From Cytophagaceae bacterium (GTDB lineage Bacteria; Bacteroidota; Bacteroidia; Cytophagales; Spirosomataceae), in NCBI GenBank assembly GCA_027491315.1, contig JAIXWL010000017.1:62001-126000 (forward strand): DNA of 64,000 nucleotides, given 5' to 3'. Of this stretch, positions 44,565 to 53,121 are shown piece after piece. Both the position numbers and the translations under genes were made by a program. Each line of letters starts with the position of its first letter. Position 1 is the stretch's first letter. The notes below the pieces were generated by a model. The model did no database searches. It was not told the origin of the DNA and was given only the letters and a program-made list of their open reading frames with translations.

Positions 44565-44984
44565 TTAAGGACGGGTCCAAGTGCTAGTTCTTCCAAACAT
44601 AGCCACGCCCACAAATCCCCTAATATCGAGGGTCTTATTATTATCTTTAACTTTTAAAATGCAGTCATAGGTTTTCCCTGAATGCGGATCATAAATAGTT
44701 CCGTTTTCCCAAGCTGAACCAGTAAATGTGAAATCTTTTAAAATGACAGATCCAAGTAAATCCCTATTTCTTAGGGCTTCATTTGGATTTTTTACATCTT
44801 TTTTTCCAGGAGTTTTACTCCAAGAAATCTTTCCGTAATATTTATCCCCTTGTTTATACACCGTGATTTTGCCATCTTTTAGTTGAGATATCCAATCCCC
44901 TAAAATGACATCACTTGGTGGTTCAGCCATACTCATGGACATAAAAAGACTACTAAAAATCAAAAGCAAAAACGATTTTTTCAT
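44565..44984 (-). CDS. Exported DUF2147 protein
   Basis: A 139-residue protein with a signal peptide (MKKSFLLLIFSSLFMSMSMA) and the DUF2147 domain over the rest: ILGDWISQLKDGKITVYKQGDKYYGKI, GSVILKDFTFTGSAWENGTIYDPHSGKTYDCIL, and LDIRGFVGVAMFGRTSTWTR at the C-terminus. The fold is a small lipocalin-like barrel of unknown function, common in Bacteroidota. A minus-strand TATATTTG (45000-45007) lies 15 nt before the ATG and fits its -7 element. Confidence 0.85.
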   Translation of the reverse strand: MKKSFLLLIFSSLFMSMSMAEPPSDVILGDWISQLKDGKITVYKQGDKYYGKISWSKTPGKKDVKNPNEALRNRDLLGSVILKDFTFTGSAWENGTIYDPHSGKTYDCILKVKDNNKTLDIRGFVGVAMFGRTSTWTRP

Positions 44985-45056
44985 TTCTTATTTTTTTTGC
45001 AAATATACAAAAGGATATCTTCTTTTGAGCTTTCAGGAGAATTGGATTATTAGAGG

Positions 45057-45088
45057 TTTGGCTCAATCAGATGTTATGCTTATTTTTG
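45057..45088 (+). promoter_or_regulatory. Promoter of the phosphosulfolactate synthase-like gene
   Basis: TTTG (45057-45060), 20-nt spacer, TATTTTTG (45081-45088): a near-perfect Bacteroidota promoter, 51 nt before the ATG at 45140. Confidence 0.7.
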
Positions 45089-45139
45089 TAGGATAGCAGG
45101 AAAATAACAGTCAACAAATAACCTAATGCTTGTTTCTAT

Positions 45140-45901
45140 ATGAACTATAATTTATCGCAAATACCTGAAAGATTTGAAAAGCCGCGTCAGAAGGGCTTGA
45201 CCATGGTCATGGACAAAGGGCTTAGCCTTCGACAAGTTGAAGATTTTTTAGAAGTAGCGGGAAGTTATACGGATTTAGTCAAATTAGGTTGGGCGACTTC
45301 TTATGTTACCCCTAATTTAAAAGAGAAATTAGCTATTTATAAGTCGGCAGGTATCCCCGTTTATTTCGGTGGAACCTTATTTGAAGCATTTTACATCCGT
45401 GGGCAGGTAGATGAATACCGCCGTGTGTTAGATCAATATGGCATGGAATATGCAGAGATTTCAGACGGTTCCGTCGAAATGAATTCAGATGTTAAGTGTG
45501 AGTATATACGTCAACTTTCTCAGCAGGTGACTGTACTTTCTGAAGTGGGTTCTAAAGATGAGGCAAAAATTATTCCTCCTTATAAGTGGATTAAATTAAT
45601 GCGCATGGAATTGGAAGCGGGTGCTTGGAAGGTAATTGGAGAAGCTAGAGAAGGAGGAAATGTGGGACTATTCCGTTCATCGGGAGAGGTTCGTCAAGGT
45701 TTAGTGGAAGAAATATTAACGGAAATTCCGGAAGAAAGTATCATTTGGGAGGCACCTCAAAAATCACAACAAGTATGGTTTGTTAAACTGGTTGGTGCCA
45801 ATGTCAACGTAGGAAATATTGCTCCTAATGAGGTTGTTTCATTAGAAACCATCCGACTTGGACTACGGGGAGACACCTTTGACCATTTCTTAACCAAATA
45901 A
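45140..45901 (+). CDS. Phosphosulfolactate synthase-like protein (ComA family)
   Basis: A 253-residue TIM-barrel protein that matches ComA over its length: KPRQKGLTMVMDKGLSLRQVEDFLE, VKLGWATSYV, IPVYFGGTLFEAF, IEISDGSVEM-like YAEISDGSVEM, and EAREGGNVGLFRS with the phosphate-binding region. ComA adds sulfite to phosphoenolpyruvate to give 2-phospho-3-sulfolactate, for coenzyme M in archaea and for sulfolactate in Bacillus. A bacterium of this type has no coenzyme M, so the product here may be sulfolactate or a sulfonolipid precursor; that is inference. No comB or comC gene is nearby. It has its own promoter and terminator. Confidence 0.85.
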   Translation: MNYNLSQIPERFEKPRQKGLTMVMDKGLSLRQVEDFLEVAGSYTDLVKLGWATSYVTPNLKEKLAIYKSAGIPVYFGGTLFEAFYIRGQVDEYRRVLDQYGMEYAEISDGSVEMNSDVKCEYIRQLSQQVTVLSEVGSKDEAKIIPPYKWIKLMRMELEAGAWKVIGEAREGGNVGLFRSSGEVRQGLVEEILTEIPEESIIWEAPQKSQQVWFVKLVGANVNVGNIAPNEVVSLETIRLGLRGDTFDHFLTK

Positions 45902-45906
45902 AGTTA

Positions 45907-45930
45907 AGCCCCGAATATTCGGGGTTTTTT
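45907..45930 (+). terminator. Rho-independent terminator
   Basis: AAGCCCCGAA TA TTCGGGGTTT, a GC-rich stem with a G-T pair, then a T-run, 5 nt after the ComA-like stop codon. Confidence 0.85.
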
Positions 45931-45952
45931 ATGTTATCTAATTGAAACAAAC

Positions 45953-46591
45953 ATGATACAGCAAGCCTTAGATCTATTAAAAGATCCATTGCATTTCTTG
46001 ACGGAGTTTATCGCAGCCCACGGTTCATTGACTTATGCCTTATTGTTTGCCATCGTATTTATGGAGACAGGCTTAGTCGTTACGCCTTTATTACCCGGTG
46101 ATTCATTATTATTCTCAGTTGGATTAATTGCAGCGGCCAGTGGTCAGCTTTCTATTGCCATTGTTATTCCCATGTTGATTTTAGCTGCTTTAAGTGGAGA
46201 TCAGGTCAATTATTTCATGGGAAAATATTTTAGTGCTTATGTTCGCTCCAAGGATAAAATCTTGTTTTTGAAACGGTCTCATTTTGAGGAAACAGAAAAG
46301 TTTTATGAGAAATATGGAGTCAAAACAGTCATTATCGCTCGTTTTGTGCCTATCGTTCGTACTGTAGCGCCTTTTGTGGCGGGTGCTGGCCGGATGTCCT
46401 ATTCCGTTTATTTGTTATTTGGTTTTCTTGGAGCTTGCCTTTGGGTGACAAGCATCACTTTAGCGGGTTATTTTTTAGGCGATAATGAATGGGTAAAATC
46501 TAACTTTGAAAAAGTGGTGTTGGGTATAGTCGGCGTTTCCGTTTTGCCAATTATCTTGGGTATTCTTAAGCAAAAATTCTCATCAAAGTAA
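45953..46591 (+). CDS. DedA family membrane protein
   Basis: A 212-residue membrane protein of the DedA/VTT superfamily. Seen: FMETGLVVTPLLPGDSLLFSVGLIA (helix with the acidic residue), GDQVNYFMGKYF, and RFVPIVRTVAPFVAGAGRMSY, the re-entrant loop with the conserved Arg and Gly/Pro residues. DedA proteins act as lipid-phosphate flippases or scramblases (undecaprenyl phosphate in some). It lies 1 nt before aroE, so the two are co-transcribed. Confidence 0.9.
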   Translation: MIQQALDLLKDPLHFLTEFIAAHGSLTYALLFAIVFMETGLVVTPLLPGDSLLFSVGLIAAASGQLSIAIVIPMLILAALSGDQVNYFMGKYFSAYVRSKDKILFLKRSHFEETEKFYEKYGVKTVIIARFVPIVRTVAPFVAGAGRMSYSVYLLFGFLGACLWVTSITLAGYFLGDNEWVKSNFEKVVLGIVGVSVLPIILGILKQKFSSK

Positions 46592-46592
46592 T

Positions 46593-47351
46593 ATGTCCAT
46601 TTCCCACCTGTACGGTTTGCTTGGGTACCCATTAGGTCATTCTTTTTCTAAAAAGTACTTTACGGAAAAGTTTGTCAAATTGGGTTTATCCGAAAGTCAT
46701 TGTTATGAACAATTTGAGATTCCACAAATTGAAGATTTTTTGACTCTTACATTAGCCAAGAAAGACATACTAAAAGGTTTAAATGTAACCATTCCTTACA
46801 AACAGCAAGTTATGCCCTTGTTGGATGAAATTGACCCCGCCGCGGCTAAAATTGGTGCTGTTAATACCATTAAAATATATCCAGATGGTAAGACAAAGGG
46901 CTTTAATACTGACTATTGGGGCTTTCGCCAAACGATTGAGTCTTGGGATGCCTTAGCCCAATTTAAGTCAAAGAAAGGCGTGGTATTAGGACAAGGTGGA
47001 GCGGCAAAGGCCATTATTGCGGCCTTAGAAGATTTGGGTATGGAGATTTGTAAAGTATCCAGAACTCCTGAAAAAGGTCAGATTTCCTATGAAAGCTTGG
47101 CAAATATCATGGATGAGGTTGGCTTAATCGTGAATACAACTCCTTTAGGGATGTATCCTAAAATTGAGTCTTTTCCTCCTTTGGATTATAGCTTATTACG
47201 TGGTCAACATTTTTTATACGATATCGTATACAATCCATTACGCACTGCTTTTTTAGAGAAAGGACTTGCCCAAGGGGTAGGAGGGATTTATGAAGGGTTA
47301 GAAATGCTACATGGGCAGGCCGACAAAGCCTGGGAGATTTGGAATTCCTAA
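46593..47351 (+). CDS. aroE: Shikimate dehydrogenase
   Basis: A 252-residue NADP-dependent enzyme of the shikimate pathway. Substrate-binding motif GYPLGHSFSKKYFT near the N-terminus, the catalytic Lys in LNVTIPYKQQV, the Asp in NTDYWGF, the dinucleotide motif VLGQGGAAKAI and TTPLGMYP. It supplies shikimate for aroC, found on the same strand at 53.1 kb, and so for isochorismate. Its 3' end overlaps the convergent phosphoribosyltransferase gene by 4 nt. Confidence 0.95.
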   Translation: MSISHLYGLLGYPLGHSFSKKYFTEKFVKLGLSESHCYEQFEIPQIEDFLTLTLAKKDILKGLNVTIPYKQQVMPLLDEIDPAAAKIGAVNTIKIYPDGKTKGFNTDYWGFRQTIESWDALAQFKSKKGVVLGQGGAAKAIIAALEDLGMEICKVSRTPEKGQISYESLANIMDEVGLIVNTTPLGMYPKIESFPPLDYSLLRGQHFLYDIVYNPLRTAFLEKGLAQGVGGIYEGLEMLHGQADKAWEIWNS

Positions 47352-47866
47352 CGTAGGTAAACGCCTAATCTGCTTTTGTCAGATAAAACTACCTCTACGT
47401 GCTCAGAAAGAGTGGTCGACATTTGGTATCCAATGTAATCCGCTGAAATGGGAAACTTACGGTAATTGCGGTCTACCACCACGGCTACTTGGATCTTTTT
47501 GACGTGCATACTTAGGAAGGGCGCTAAACTATAAGAAAAAGTTCTTCCTGTATTAAGCACATCATCCACGACGATGATGACCTTGTCTTCAAAAATTTTT
47601 TTATCGCAATCAAACTGAACAGGACTTTCATAAGGCACATCCTTATTTAATTGAATAACCACAGCCTGAGCTTTGATGGAGGAGATTTCCAAGATGTTTT
47701 GACAAAGTAGTTGAGCTAAAGAATAGCCCTCGCCTACAATCCCAGCGATGATAATTTCTTTTTCTTCAAAATTGTTTTCAAAAATCTGAAAGGCAATTCG
47801 GCGAATTTTTTGAAGTAAAGCAGGACCGTCAAGTATTTGTTTGGAATTCATGCTAATGGGATTCAT
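47348..47866 (-). CDS. Phosphoribosyltransferase family protein (PyrR-like)
   Basis: A 172-residue type I phosphoribosyltransferase. The PRPP-binding loop is VIIVVDDVLNTGRTFSY (about 107-124), with IIIAGIVGEGYSLAQLL earlier and SADYIGYQMSTTLSEHVEV at the C-terminus. Bacteroidota often carry such PyrR-like proteins, which either regulate pyrimidine genes or act as phosphoribosyltransferases; no pyr gene is next to it. A start at the second Met (MNSKQILDG, 47851) is as likely as 47866. Confidence 0.82.
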   Translation of the reverse strand: MNPISMNSKQILDGPALLQKIRRIAFQIFENNFEEKEIIIAGIVGEGYSLAQLLCQNILEISSIKAQAVVIQLNKDVPYESPVQFDCDKKIFEDKVIIVVDDVLNTGRTFSYSLAPFLSMHVKKIQVAVVVDRNYRKFPISADYIGYQMSTTLSEHVEVVLSDKSRLGVYLR

Positions 47867-47908
47867 TCAAAATAGCCTCTGAAATTACCAAAAAGTATTC
47901 AAATTTTG

Positions 47909-47916
47909 TACCTTTG
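47909..47916 (+). promoter_or_regulatory. Probable -7 element of the YcxB-like/ruvX unit
   Basis: TACCTTTG matches TAnnTTTG, 31 nt before the ATG at 47948; a -33 box is not clear. Confidence 0.45.
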
Positions 47917-47947
47917 CGACTTATTTAGCGATTAAAATAATAGATAT

Positions 47948-48493
47948 ATGGCCAAAATGTATGGGGCTCAGCAGCGAGTTCAGCAAGCACCCAGTAACCC
48001 TTTAGCAATTAAGACGAAGAAATTTTCTCTTGAAAAGAATAAATACATCGGCTTGTGTATGCGTCAACTCTTCTCTAATCAGTGGAAATGGTCTTTTTTG
48101 CCATTGGCCTTGATTATTGGAAACGTGGCATTGAATCTGACTGCTGTGTATAAAAACTATTGGATTTATATTTTCATCGCCGTTGGTGTGATTGGTTATA
48201 TCTTATTTTGGTTGATTCAATTTACAGGAATTACACAATTGGCCCAGTACAAACAATTGTTTGATAAGTATCGCTATGAAATAGACAGTCGACAGATTTT
48301 CATGAAAATCTCAGATAAAGAAGGTGGGATGATTAAGTGGGATATGATAAATAGTGTGTATAAGGATAAAGACGCATATGTGTTTACCATGGGTAAATAC
48401 CAGTTTATTCACCTTCCATTTAATGTGTTGACGAGCGATAACGATCGTAAATTATTGGATAAGATTTTGCGCGACAAAGGTTTATTGTCATAA
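47948..48493 (+). CDS. YcxB-like membrane protein, function unknown
   Basis: A 181-residue protein: 45 polar, basic residues, two membrane helices (about 50-70 and 75-97), then a cytosolic PH-like part with YEIDSRQIFMKISDKEGGMIKWDMINSVYKDKDAYVF and FIHLPFNVL. This layout is that of YcxB-like proteins, which have no known activity. It lies 24 nt before ruvX and shares the unit's terminator. Confidence 0.7.
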   Translation: MAKMYGAQQRVQQAPSNPLAIKTKKFSLEKNKYIGLCMRQLFSNQWKWSFLPLALIIGNVALNLTAVYKNYWIYIFIAVGVIGYILFWLIQFTGITQLAQYKQLFDKYRYEIDSRQIFMKISDKEGGMIKWDMINSVYKDKDAYVFTMGKYQFIHLPFNVLTSDNDRKLLDKILRDKGLLS

Positions 48494-48517
48494 AACGATT
48501 CTTAGGAATCATCCAGC

Positions 48518-48928
48518 ATGGGAAGAATATTGGCCATTGACTATGGCTTAAAGCGTACAGGAATTGCTGTCACGGATCCTTTGCAAATCATTGCTAATGG
48601 ATTGGAGACGGTACCTTCTCACCAGTTATTGACATTTTTGTCAGCATATATGGCGAAAGAAGCAGTAGATGAAATGGTGATAGGTATGCCTAAGAACCTA
48701 GATAATACTGATACCGATTCTACGCAAGCTGTGAGGAATATCATCAAGCAGATTCAAAAGAAATTTCCTGCTATTCCATTGCATTTGCACGATGAAAGAT
48801 TTACCTCTCAAATGGCCATGAAGGCTATGATTGCTGGAGGGATGTCCAAGAAAGACCGTCGGGTTAAAGCTACGGTTGACCGCGTTTCAGCGACGATCAT
48901 TTTGCAGTCTTATATGGAATCAAGATAG
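48518..48928 (+). CDS. ruvX: Holliday junction resolvase-like RuvX (YqgF)
   Basis: A 136-residue RNase H-like nuclease. N-terminal MGRILAIDYGLKRTGIAVTDP with the first catalytic Asp, VIGMPKNLDNTDTDS, the Glu in LHDERFTSQMA and the terminal ASATIILQSYME-like VDRVSATIILQSY. The family is annotated as a Holliday resolvase and also acts in 16S rRNA 5' end maturation in E. coli. Followed by a strong terminator. Confidence 0.93.
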   Translation: MGRILAIDYGLKRTGIAVTDPLQIIANGLETVPSHQLLTFLSAYMAKEAVDEMVIGMPKNLDNTDTDSTQAVRNIIKQIQKKFPAIPLHLHDERFTSQMAMKAMIAGGMSKKDRRVKATVDRVSATIILQSYMESR

Positions 48929-48930
48929 AA

Positions 48931-48960
48931 TAAAAAAGCCCTCGATTTCGAGGGCTTTTT
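48931..48960. terminator. Bidirectional rho-independent terminator
   Basis: AAAAAAGCCCTCG, ATTT loop, CGAGGGCTTTTTT: symmetric, with T-runs on both strands, between ruvX and the convergent dioxygenase gene. Confidence 0.9.
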
Positions 48961-49788
48961 TTATTTCTGAACTACTTTCGCAAAGCGATGGTAGAATGGG
49001 GTTTTACTATTTTCAGATTTCGGTTTAAACTTACCTGTGATGATCGGAACGTACATCACACGTCTTCTAGATTTCTCACCAAAATTAGGAGATACCTCCA
49101 CGCGGTGCCACAAACGGCCGTCATGAATGGTTAAGTCGCCACGCTCAATTTCAAAAGCTACCTCACGCGGATCCGGGCGGTGATCTATGAATTGTTTCTT
49201 GCCAAACAATAATTTAAGGACACTCTGGTTTTGTGTACCTGGAATGACGCGCAAACCTCCGTTGGCAGATGGGCAATTATCTAAATGTATACCTACGTTT
49301 AACATAGGTAAAATCTTTTGACCTAAAAACAAATCTCTAGGGCTATCGGTATGCCAGCCCATTTGAGTGAATTTGGAATTGGGTTGATTGACATAATGAT
49401 TAAATACTAATCCATCCTTTTCGTCTTCGCTGATACGGCCATCATAAGGAGCCAAAAATTCAGTTAATAGCTGAAAGCGAGGATCTTTTAGGAATTCACC
49501 TAAAACTGGACTGTATTTATTGGTAAAACACATACGCTGAATCATGTCGTTACCTTGTGGATCTTTACCGAATTTTAATGGAATACCATTGATTTTCTCC
49601 ACCTTTTCATCCAACCATTTTTTCTCAATTTGAGCTAATTCTTGGATAAATAACTGCGCTGTTTCATCAGTAATGAAACCCTTGAACTGAATAACTCCAA
49701 ATTTGGTAAAGTATTCTTTCTGCTCCTGAGTTATCTCACTACCTAAAGTAAACGTTTTGTATTCAAACTTTGGTGATGATTTTTTCAT
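48961..49788 (-). CDS. PhyH family Fe(II)/2-oxoglutarate oxygenase (second copy)
   Basis: A 275-residue oxygenase. The iron site is GWHTDSPRDLF (His146, Asp148), with the distal His in LTIHDGRLWHRVE and Arg residues beyond it for 2-oxoglutarate (KSRRRVMYVP). LRVIPGTQNQS is the conserved mid-barrel motif. It is only distantly like the copy at 6856-7647 and forms its own transcription unit. Its target is unknown; related bacterial genes often sit with natural-product or lipid genes, but none are here. Confidence 0.85.
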   Translation of the reverse strand: MKKSSPKFEYKTFTLGSEITQEQKEYFTKFGVIQFKGFITDETAQLFIQELAQIEKKWLDEKVEKINGIPLKFGKDPQGNDMIQRMCFTNKYSPVLGEFLKDPRFQLLTEFLAPYDGRISEDEKDGLVFNHYVNQPNSKFTQMGWHTDSPRDLFLGQKILPMLNVGIHLDNCPSANGGLRVIPGTQNQSVLKLLFGKKQFIDHRPDPREVAFEIERGDLTIHDGRLWHRVEVSPNFGEKSRRRVMYVPIITGKFKPKSENSKTPFYHRFAKVVQK

Positions 49789-50020
49789 ATTCTATGGCCA
49801 ATTTTGCGCGTTTTGTTTCTCGCTTAGTATTGGTACTCTAATTATAAATTTGAACATGCAAGTTACGTCAATGTTACTAAAATTTGATTATTCCATCCTA
49901 ATTTTCTGATGAAAATCATGATAATATGAGCATACTTTGTGGAAAAAATAGCAGCTTTGTAAGCTTTTTTGGCTCCAAGTAAACTGCCTTTCATTTTATT
50001 ATCTATTTATACCACCGTTC
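49789..50020. other. Intergenic region between divergent genes, no assigned content
   Basis: 232 nt, AT-rich. I see no complete -7 box (GATACTTTG-like ATACTTTG at about 49932 has AT where TA is expected), no terminator and no RNA gene. It must hold the promoters of the oxygenase and the barrel protein genes. Confidence 0.6.
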
Positions 50021-50866
50021 ATGCCTAAGTACATCCTATTCTTTCTTTTTTTTATTCCATTTTTTGCCTCATCACAAACCGACTATTTACATCGAAAAGG
50101 TACTTATTTTGTCTTTTGGGGATATAATCGCTCGGCTTATCCTACTTCCGATATCCGTTTTCAAGGTCCAGGCTATGACTTTACCTTGGAGGCTGTCAAA
50201 GCCAGCGATGCACCTACCCAATTTGATGGTTTTCAAACGTACTTTAACCCATCTTTATTTTCTATCCCTCAGTTCAATTTACACGGAGGCTATTTTTTTC
50301 ATGATAATTGGTCAATCAGTTTGGGTTGGGATCATATGAAATATGTGGTCACACCTGATCAGGAATCACATATTACTGGTCAAATTCAAGCACAAGTGTC
50401 TAATCCACAGATAGAGGTAAACCCAGCCTATGTCGGCCAATATCAACATAGTCCATTTGTCATTCAGTCTAAAGATTTTCTACAATATGAGCATACCGAT
50501 GGCTATAATTATGCGGCCCTAGAAATTGAAAATTACCAGCCTATTTGGAAGAAAGCAAAGTCTAAGTTGCAATTGGATTGGATAAAAGGTTTGGGTATTG
50601 GGGCTGTGATTCCCCGTTCTGATGTACGTTTATTTACGGTTGGAACCAATAATTTTTGGAACCTTGCCGGTGCTGGAGTCTCTGCCAAAACCGGTTTGCG
50701 TTTGAATTTAACCAAGCTTTTATTTTTTGAAACCACGTTTAAAGGGGGTTATACCAATTTGTGGGATGTTCATACGACAGGGCGTTCGGTAGATCATGCT
50801 TCCCAGACTATTTGGTTTGGTGAATTTTATGCGGCCCTCGGTTTTTCAATAGGAAAGGCTAAATAA
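50021..50866 (+). CDS. Probable outer-membrane beta-barrel protein, unknown function
   Basis: A 281-residue exported protein (signal peptide MPKYILFFLFFIPFFASSQ). The rest shows alternating hydrophobic/polar strands ending in YAALGFSIGKAK, and repeated aromatic-girdle patterns (FHDNWSISLGWDHMKYVV; LLFFETTFKGGYTNLWDV), as in OmpW/OmpA-like barrels. I do not recognise the family. The central segment (about 100-165) is rich in Gln, His and Tyr and may form long surface loops. Followed by a second barrel candidate after 37 nt. Confidence 0.7.
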   Translation: MPKYILFFLFFIPFFASSQTDYLHRKGTYFVFWGYNRSAYPTSDIRFQGPGYDFTLEAVKASDAPTQFDGFQTYFNPSLFSIPQFNLHGGYFFHDNWSISLGWDHMKYVVTPDQESHITGQIQAQVSNPQIEVNPAYVGQYQHSPFVIQSKDFLQYEHTDGYNYAALEIENYQPIWKKAKSKLQLDWIKGLGIGAVIPRSDVRLFTVGTNNFWNLAGAGVSAKTGLRLNLTKLLFFETTFKGGYTNLWDVHTTGRSVDHASQTIWFGEFYAALGFSIGKAK

Positions 50867-50890
50867 ATTTTTAGTTTAATCTAAAAATTT
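50865..50890 (+). repeat. AT-rich inverted repeat after the barrel gene
   Basis: AAATTTTTAG, 6-nt loop, CTAAAAATTT: perfect 10-bp arms straddling the stop codon region of the barrel gene. It could be a weak terminator or RNA 3' end, but no T-run follows, so read-through into the next gene is possible. Confidence 0.5.
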
Positions 50891-50903
50891 GTAAACTCGC
50901 ACT

Positions 50904-51650
50904 ATGTTGCGAGCTAAATACTTTTACATCTTATTTTTCCTATCCAGTTTTTCACTTTTTGCTCAGCAGGAAGGCAGGATAGAAACAGACCGTCCAGATC
51001 AAACAGAATGCCCTTTTATTGTCAAAAAAGGGTATATTCAAATGGAATGGGGTTTTAATCGACAAATCGAATCGGGGGATCTTTCCTTAACCTATCCCAC
51101 CTCATTGATGAAAATTGGATTAGGGAAACGCTGGGAAGCTCGATATACTTCCGTTTGGGGTCAAGAAGGAGGCCAGTCTAGTTATCAGTCAGATGCCGTA
51201 GGTTTTAAGTATGCAATTCTATTCCCAGAAAAGTCCTTTGCTCGAGTATCGTTGATTGCGCACTATCGGGTCAATGATCAAAAGCGAGATGAAAGTGAAC
51301 GAAATAATGAGCGCCACTCAGTCGGCGATTTTGTTTTTACCATTCAACATGATTTTCCCAAGGGTTTTGGTTTAGGCTATAACCTAGGCGCAGAAGTTCA
51401 TAGCAATGGAACGGTGGAAGCGATATACCGTTTTGCCCCCAATATGAATATCGGTAAAAGAGGATATGCTTATGTCGAGGTTTTTGGAAGGATGCCTTCT
51501 TCCAGCCAAACAGACCAATGGGTAGACGGTGGAATGGCTTATTATATCTCTGATGATGTAAAATTAGATGTTTCCGCAGGTCGAAGCCTGCAGATAGATA
51601 ATACTTGGTATGCTGCTTTGGGATTATCCTTCCGTTTCAAAGTTTTTTAG
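50904..51650 (+). CDS. Outer-membrane transporter-like protein (phenol MetA-type family)
   Basis: A 248-residue exported beta-barrel protein. After the signal peptide (about 1-20) comes RIETDRPDQTECPFIVKKGYIQMEWGF, the opening motif of the family named after the MetA pathway of phenol degradation, and it ends LDVSAGRSLQIDNTWYAALGLSFRFKVF with a terminal Phe suited to Bam recognition. Despite the name, members are widespread and mostly uncharacterised. Co-directional with the barrel gene upstream and with batD 43 nt downstream. Confidence 0.75.
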   Translation: MLRAKYFYILFFLSSFSLFAQQEGRIETDRPDQTECPFIVKKGYIQMEWGFNRQIESGDLSLTYPTSLMKIGLGKRWEARYTSVWGQEGGQSSYQSDAVGFKYAILFPEKSFARVSLIAHYRVNDQKRDESERNNERHSVGDFVFTIQHDFPKGFGLGYNLGAEVHSNGTVEAIYRFAPNMNIGKRGYAYVEVFGRMPSSSQTDQWVDGGMAYYISDDVKLDVSAGRSLQIDNTWYAALGLSFRFKVF

Positions 51651-51693
51651 ATACAAGCCTAAAGACCTTAAGACAATTGCTTAAATTGCCGGA

Positions 51694-53115
51694 ATGAATT
51701 CACGGATTGTCTTTACGGGCGTATTTCTTTATTTTCTGTTAGGTCTTCAGGCTTTGGTAGCTCAAAGTAAAGTGGACTTTGCTATACAAATAGGGGATAA
51801 AAATATTAACCAAGATGAGACCTTTGTTATTTCTATCACGGTTCCTGCCACGGGAAATTCTTCCGAAGCCATCCAATATAAATTTCCTGAATTAGCCAAT
51901 TTTCAAAAACTCGGAATTAGTCGGGGTAAATCATCTAATTTCCAAAATGGACAAATAGAACAGCGAATTATATATTCCCAGCATTATCAACCGCTGGGTG
52001 TTGGGCAGTTTTACATTCCCACCGATGAGGTGAGCGTGAATCAACAATCTCAAAAGTTTGAACCATTTTATATTTCTGTGAGTCCGAGTAATGGAAACGT
52101 GGTGGAAAATAACCCAGATGAAGTCTCTATTGCAGATGAGGTTTTAGCTAAGGCGAATCAACCCTTTTTATTAGTAGCTAGTAATCATATTCGACCTTTT
52201 GTTGGACAAGGGTTTACCCTGAAGTTCTCCTTGTTTGTTCCCGAGAACAATACGCAGGACCTTGCTTTTGACAGAAATGATATTCAAATACCCAAGTTGA
52301 TTCAACAATTAAGGCCTAGGAATTGTTGGGAGGAGAGTTTTGGATTACAGGTAGAGAAGGTGTCAAAAGTAGAAATCAATCAAAAAAAATATACGGAATA
52401 CCGGTTTTTTCAGGCAACATATTTTGCCTTAAATAATCGCCCCATTCAAATTCCTTCCTTGAGTTTACAGATTTTAAAGAAAGAAAAAGTGGGTGGAGAG
52501 ATGAAATCCTTACCCATAGTTTTTAAATCTCCAGCCTTGTTGATACAACCTAGGTCTTTGCCTAATCACCCCTTAGCGGGTAAAGTGCCCGTGGGTGCTT
52601 ATGAGTTAAGAGAATCCATTTCTAAAAATCAAGCTAAAACGGGGGAACAGTTATTGTATAGTTCCAGTATCATTGGTGATGGAAATGGTATTTTGTGGGA
52701 TTCAAAAGGCCTAGAATCAGATTATTTTATCGATTTTAATCGACTCTCTACCCAGAGTTCCGTGTATCCTTCCATGGATAAAATGTTGGGAGATAAATCA
52801 GAAATTATTCAGATTATTCCCAAACAACCGGGTAAATTTGCATTAAAGCAGTATTTTTACTGGATTTATTTTAACACACGAACGGAAAAGTTTGATACAT
52901 TAAGATCCAAAATCAATGTAGAAATTCAAGGTCAACCCTCCGACACGCGTTTAAATACCAGTCGGGAAATGGAAGGTTTATACCGTGGATTAGAGAATTT
53001 AAACTCGGATGATGTGGTGTGGAATCGGTGGGTAAATTGGCGTCAATTGGCGAATTTGACCATTTTTTCAATTTTTGTAGTCTTAGTTTTCCTGGTTTGG
53101 AAAACAAAAAAATAA
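51694..53115 (+). CDS. batD: BatD-like protein
   Basis: A 473-residue protein with a signal peptide (MNSRIVFTGVFLYFLLGLQALVAQ), tandem immunoglobulin-like domains (about 28-430) and a single C-terminal membrane helix (LTIFSIFVVLVFLVWKTKK). The family motifs QIGDKNINQDETFVISIT, SPSNG and NRPIQIPSLSLQI are present. BatD belongs to the aerotolerance (bat) system with MoxR ATPases and VWA proteins, but none of those genes is near, so this copy is unlinked. It precedes aroC by 6 nt and is probably co-transcribed with it. Confidence 0.8.
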   Translation: MNSRIVFTGVFLYFLLGLQALVAQSKVDFAIQIGDKNINQDETFVISITVPATGNSSEAIQYKFPELANFQKLGISRGKSSNFQNGQIEQRIIYSQHYQPLGVGQFYIPTDEVSVNQQSQKFEPFYISVSPSNGNVVENNPDEVSIADEVLAKANQPFLLVASNHIRPFVGQGFTLKFSLFVPENNTQDLAFDRNDIQIPKLIQQLRPRNCWEESFGLQVEKVSKVEINQKKYTEYRFFQATYFALNNRPIQIPSLSLQILKKEKVGGEMKSLPIVFKSPALLIQPRSLPNHPLAGKVPVGAYELRESISKNQAKTGEQLLYSSSIIGDGNGILWDSKGLESDYFIDFNRLSTQSSVYPSMDKMLGDKSEIIQIIPKQPGKFALKQYFYWIYFNTRTEKFDTLRSKINVEIQGQPSDTRLNTSREMEGLYRGLENLNSDDVVWNRWVNWRQLANLTIFSIFVVLVFLVWKTKK

Positions 53116-53121
53116 AGCGAT

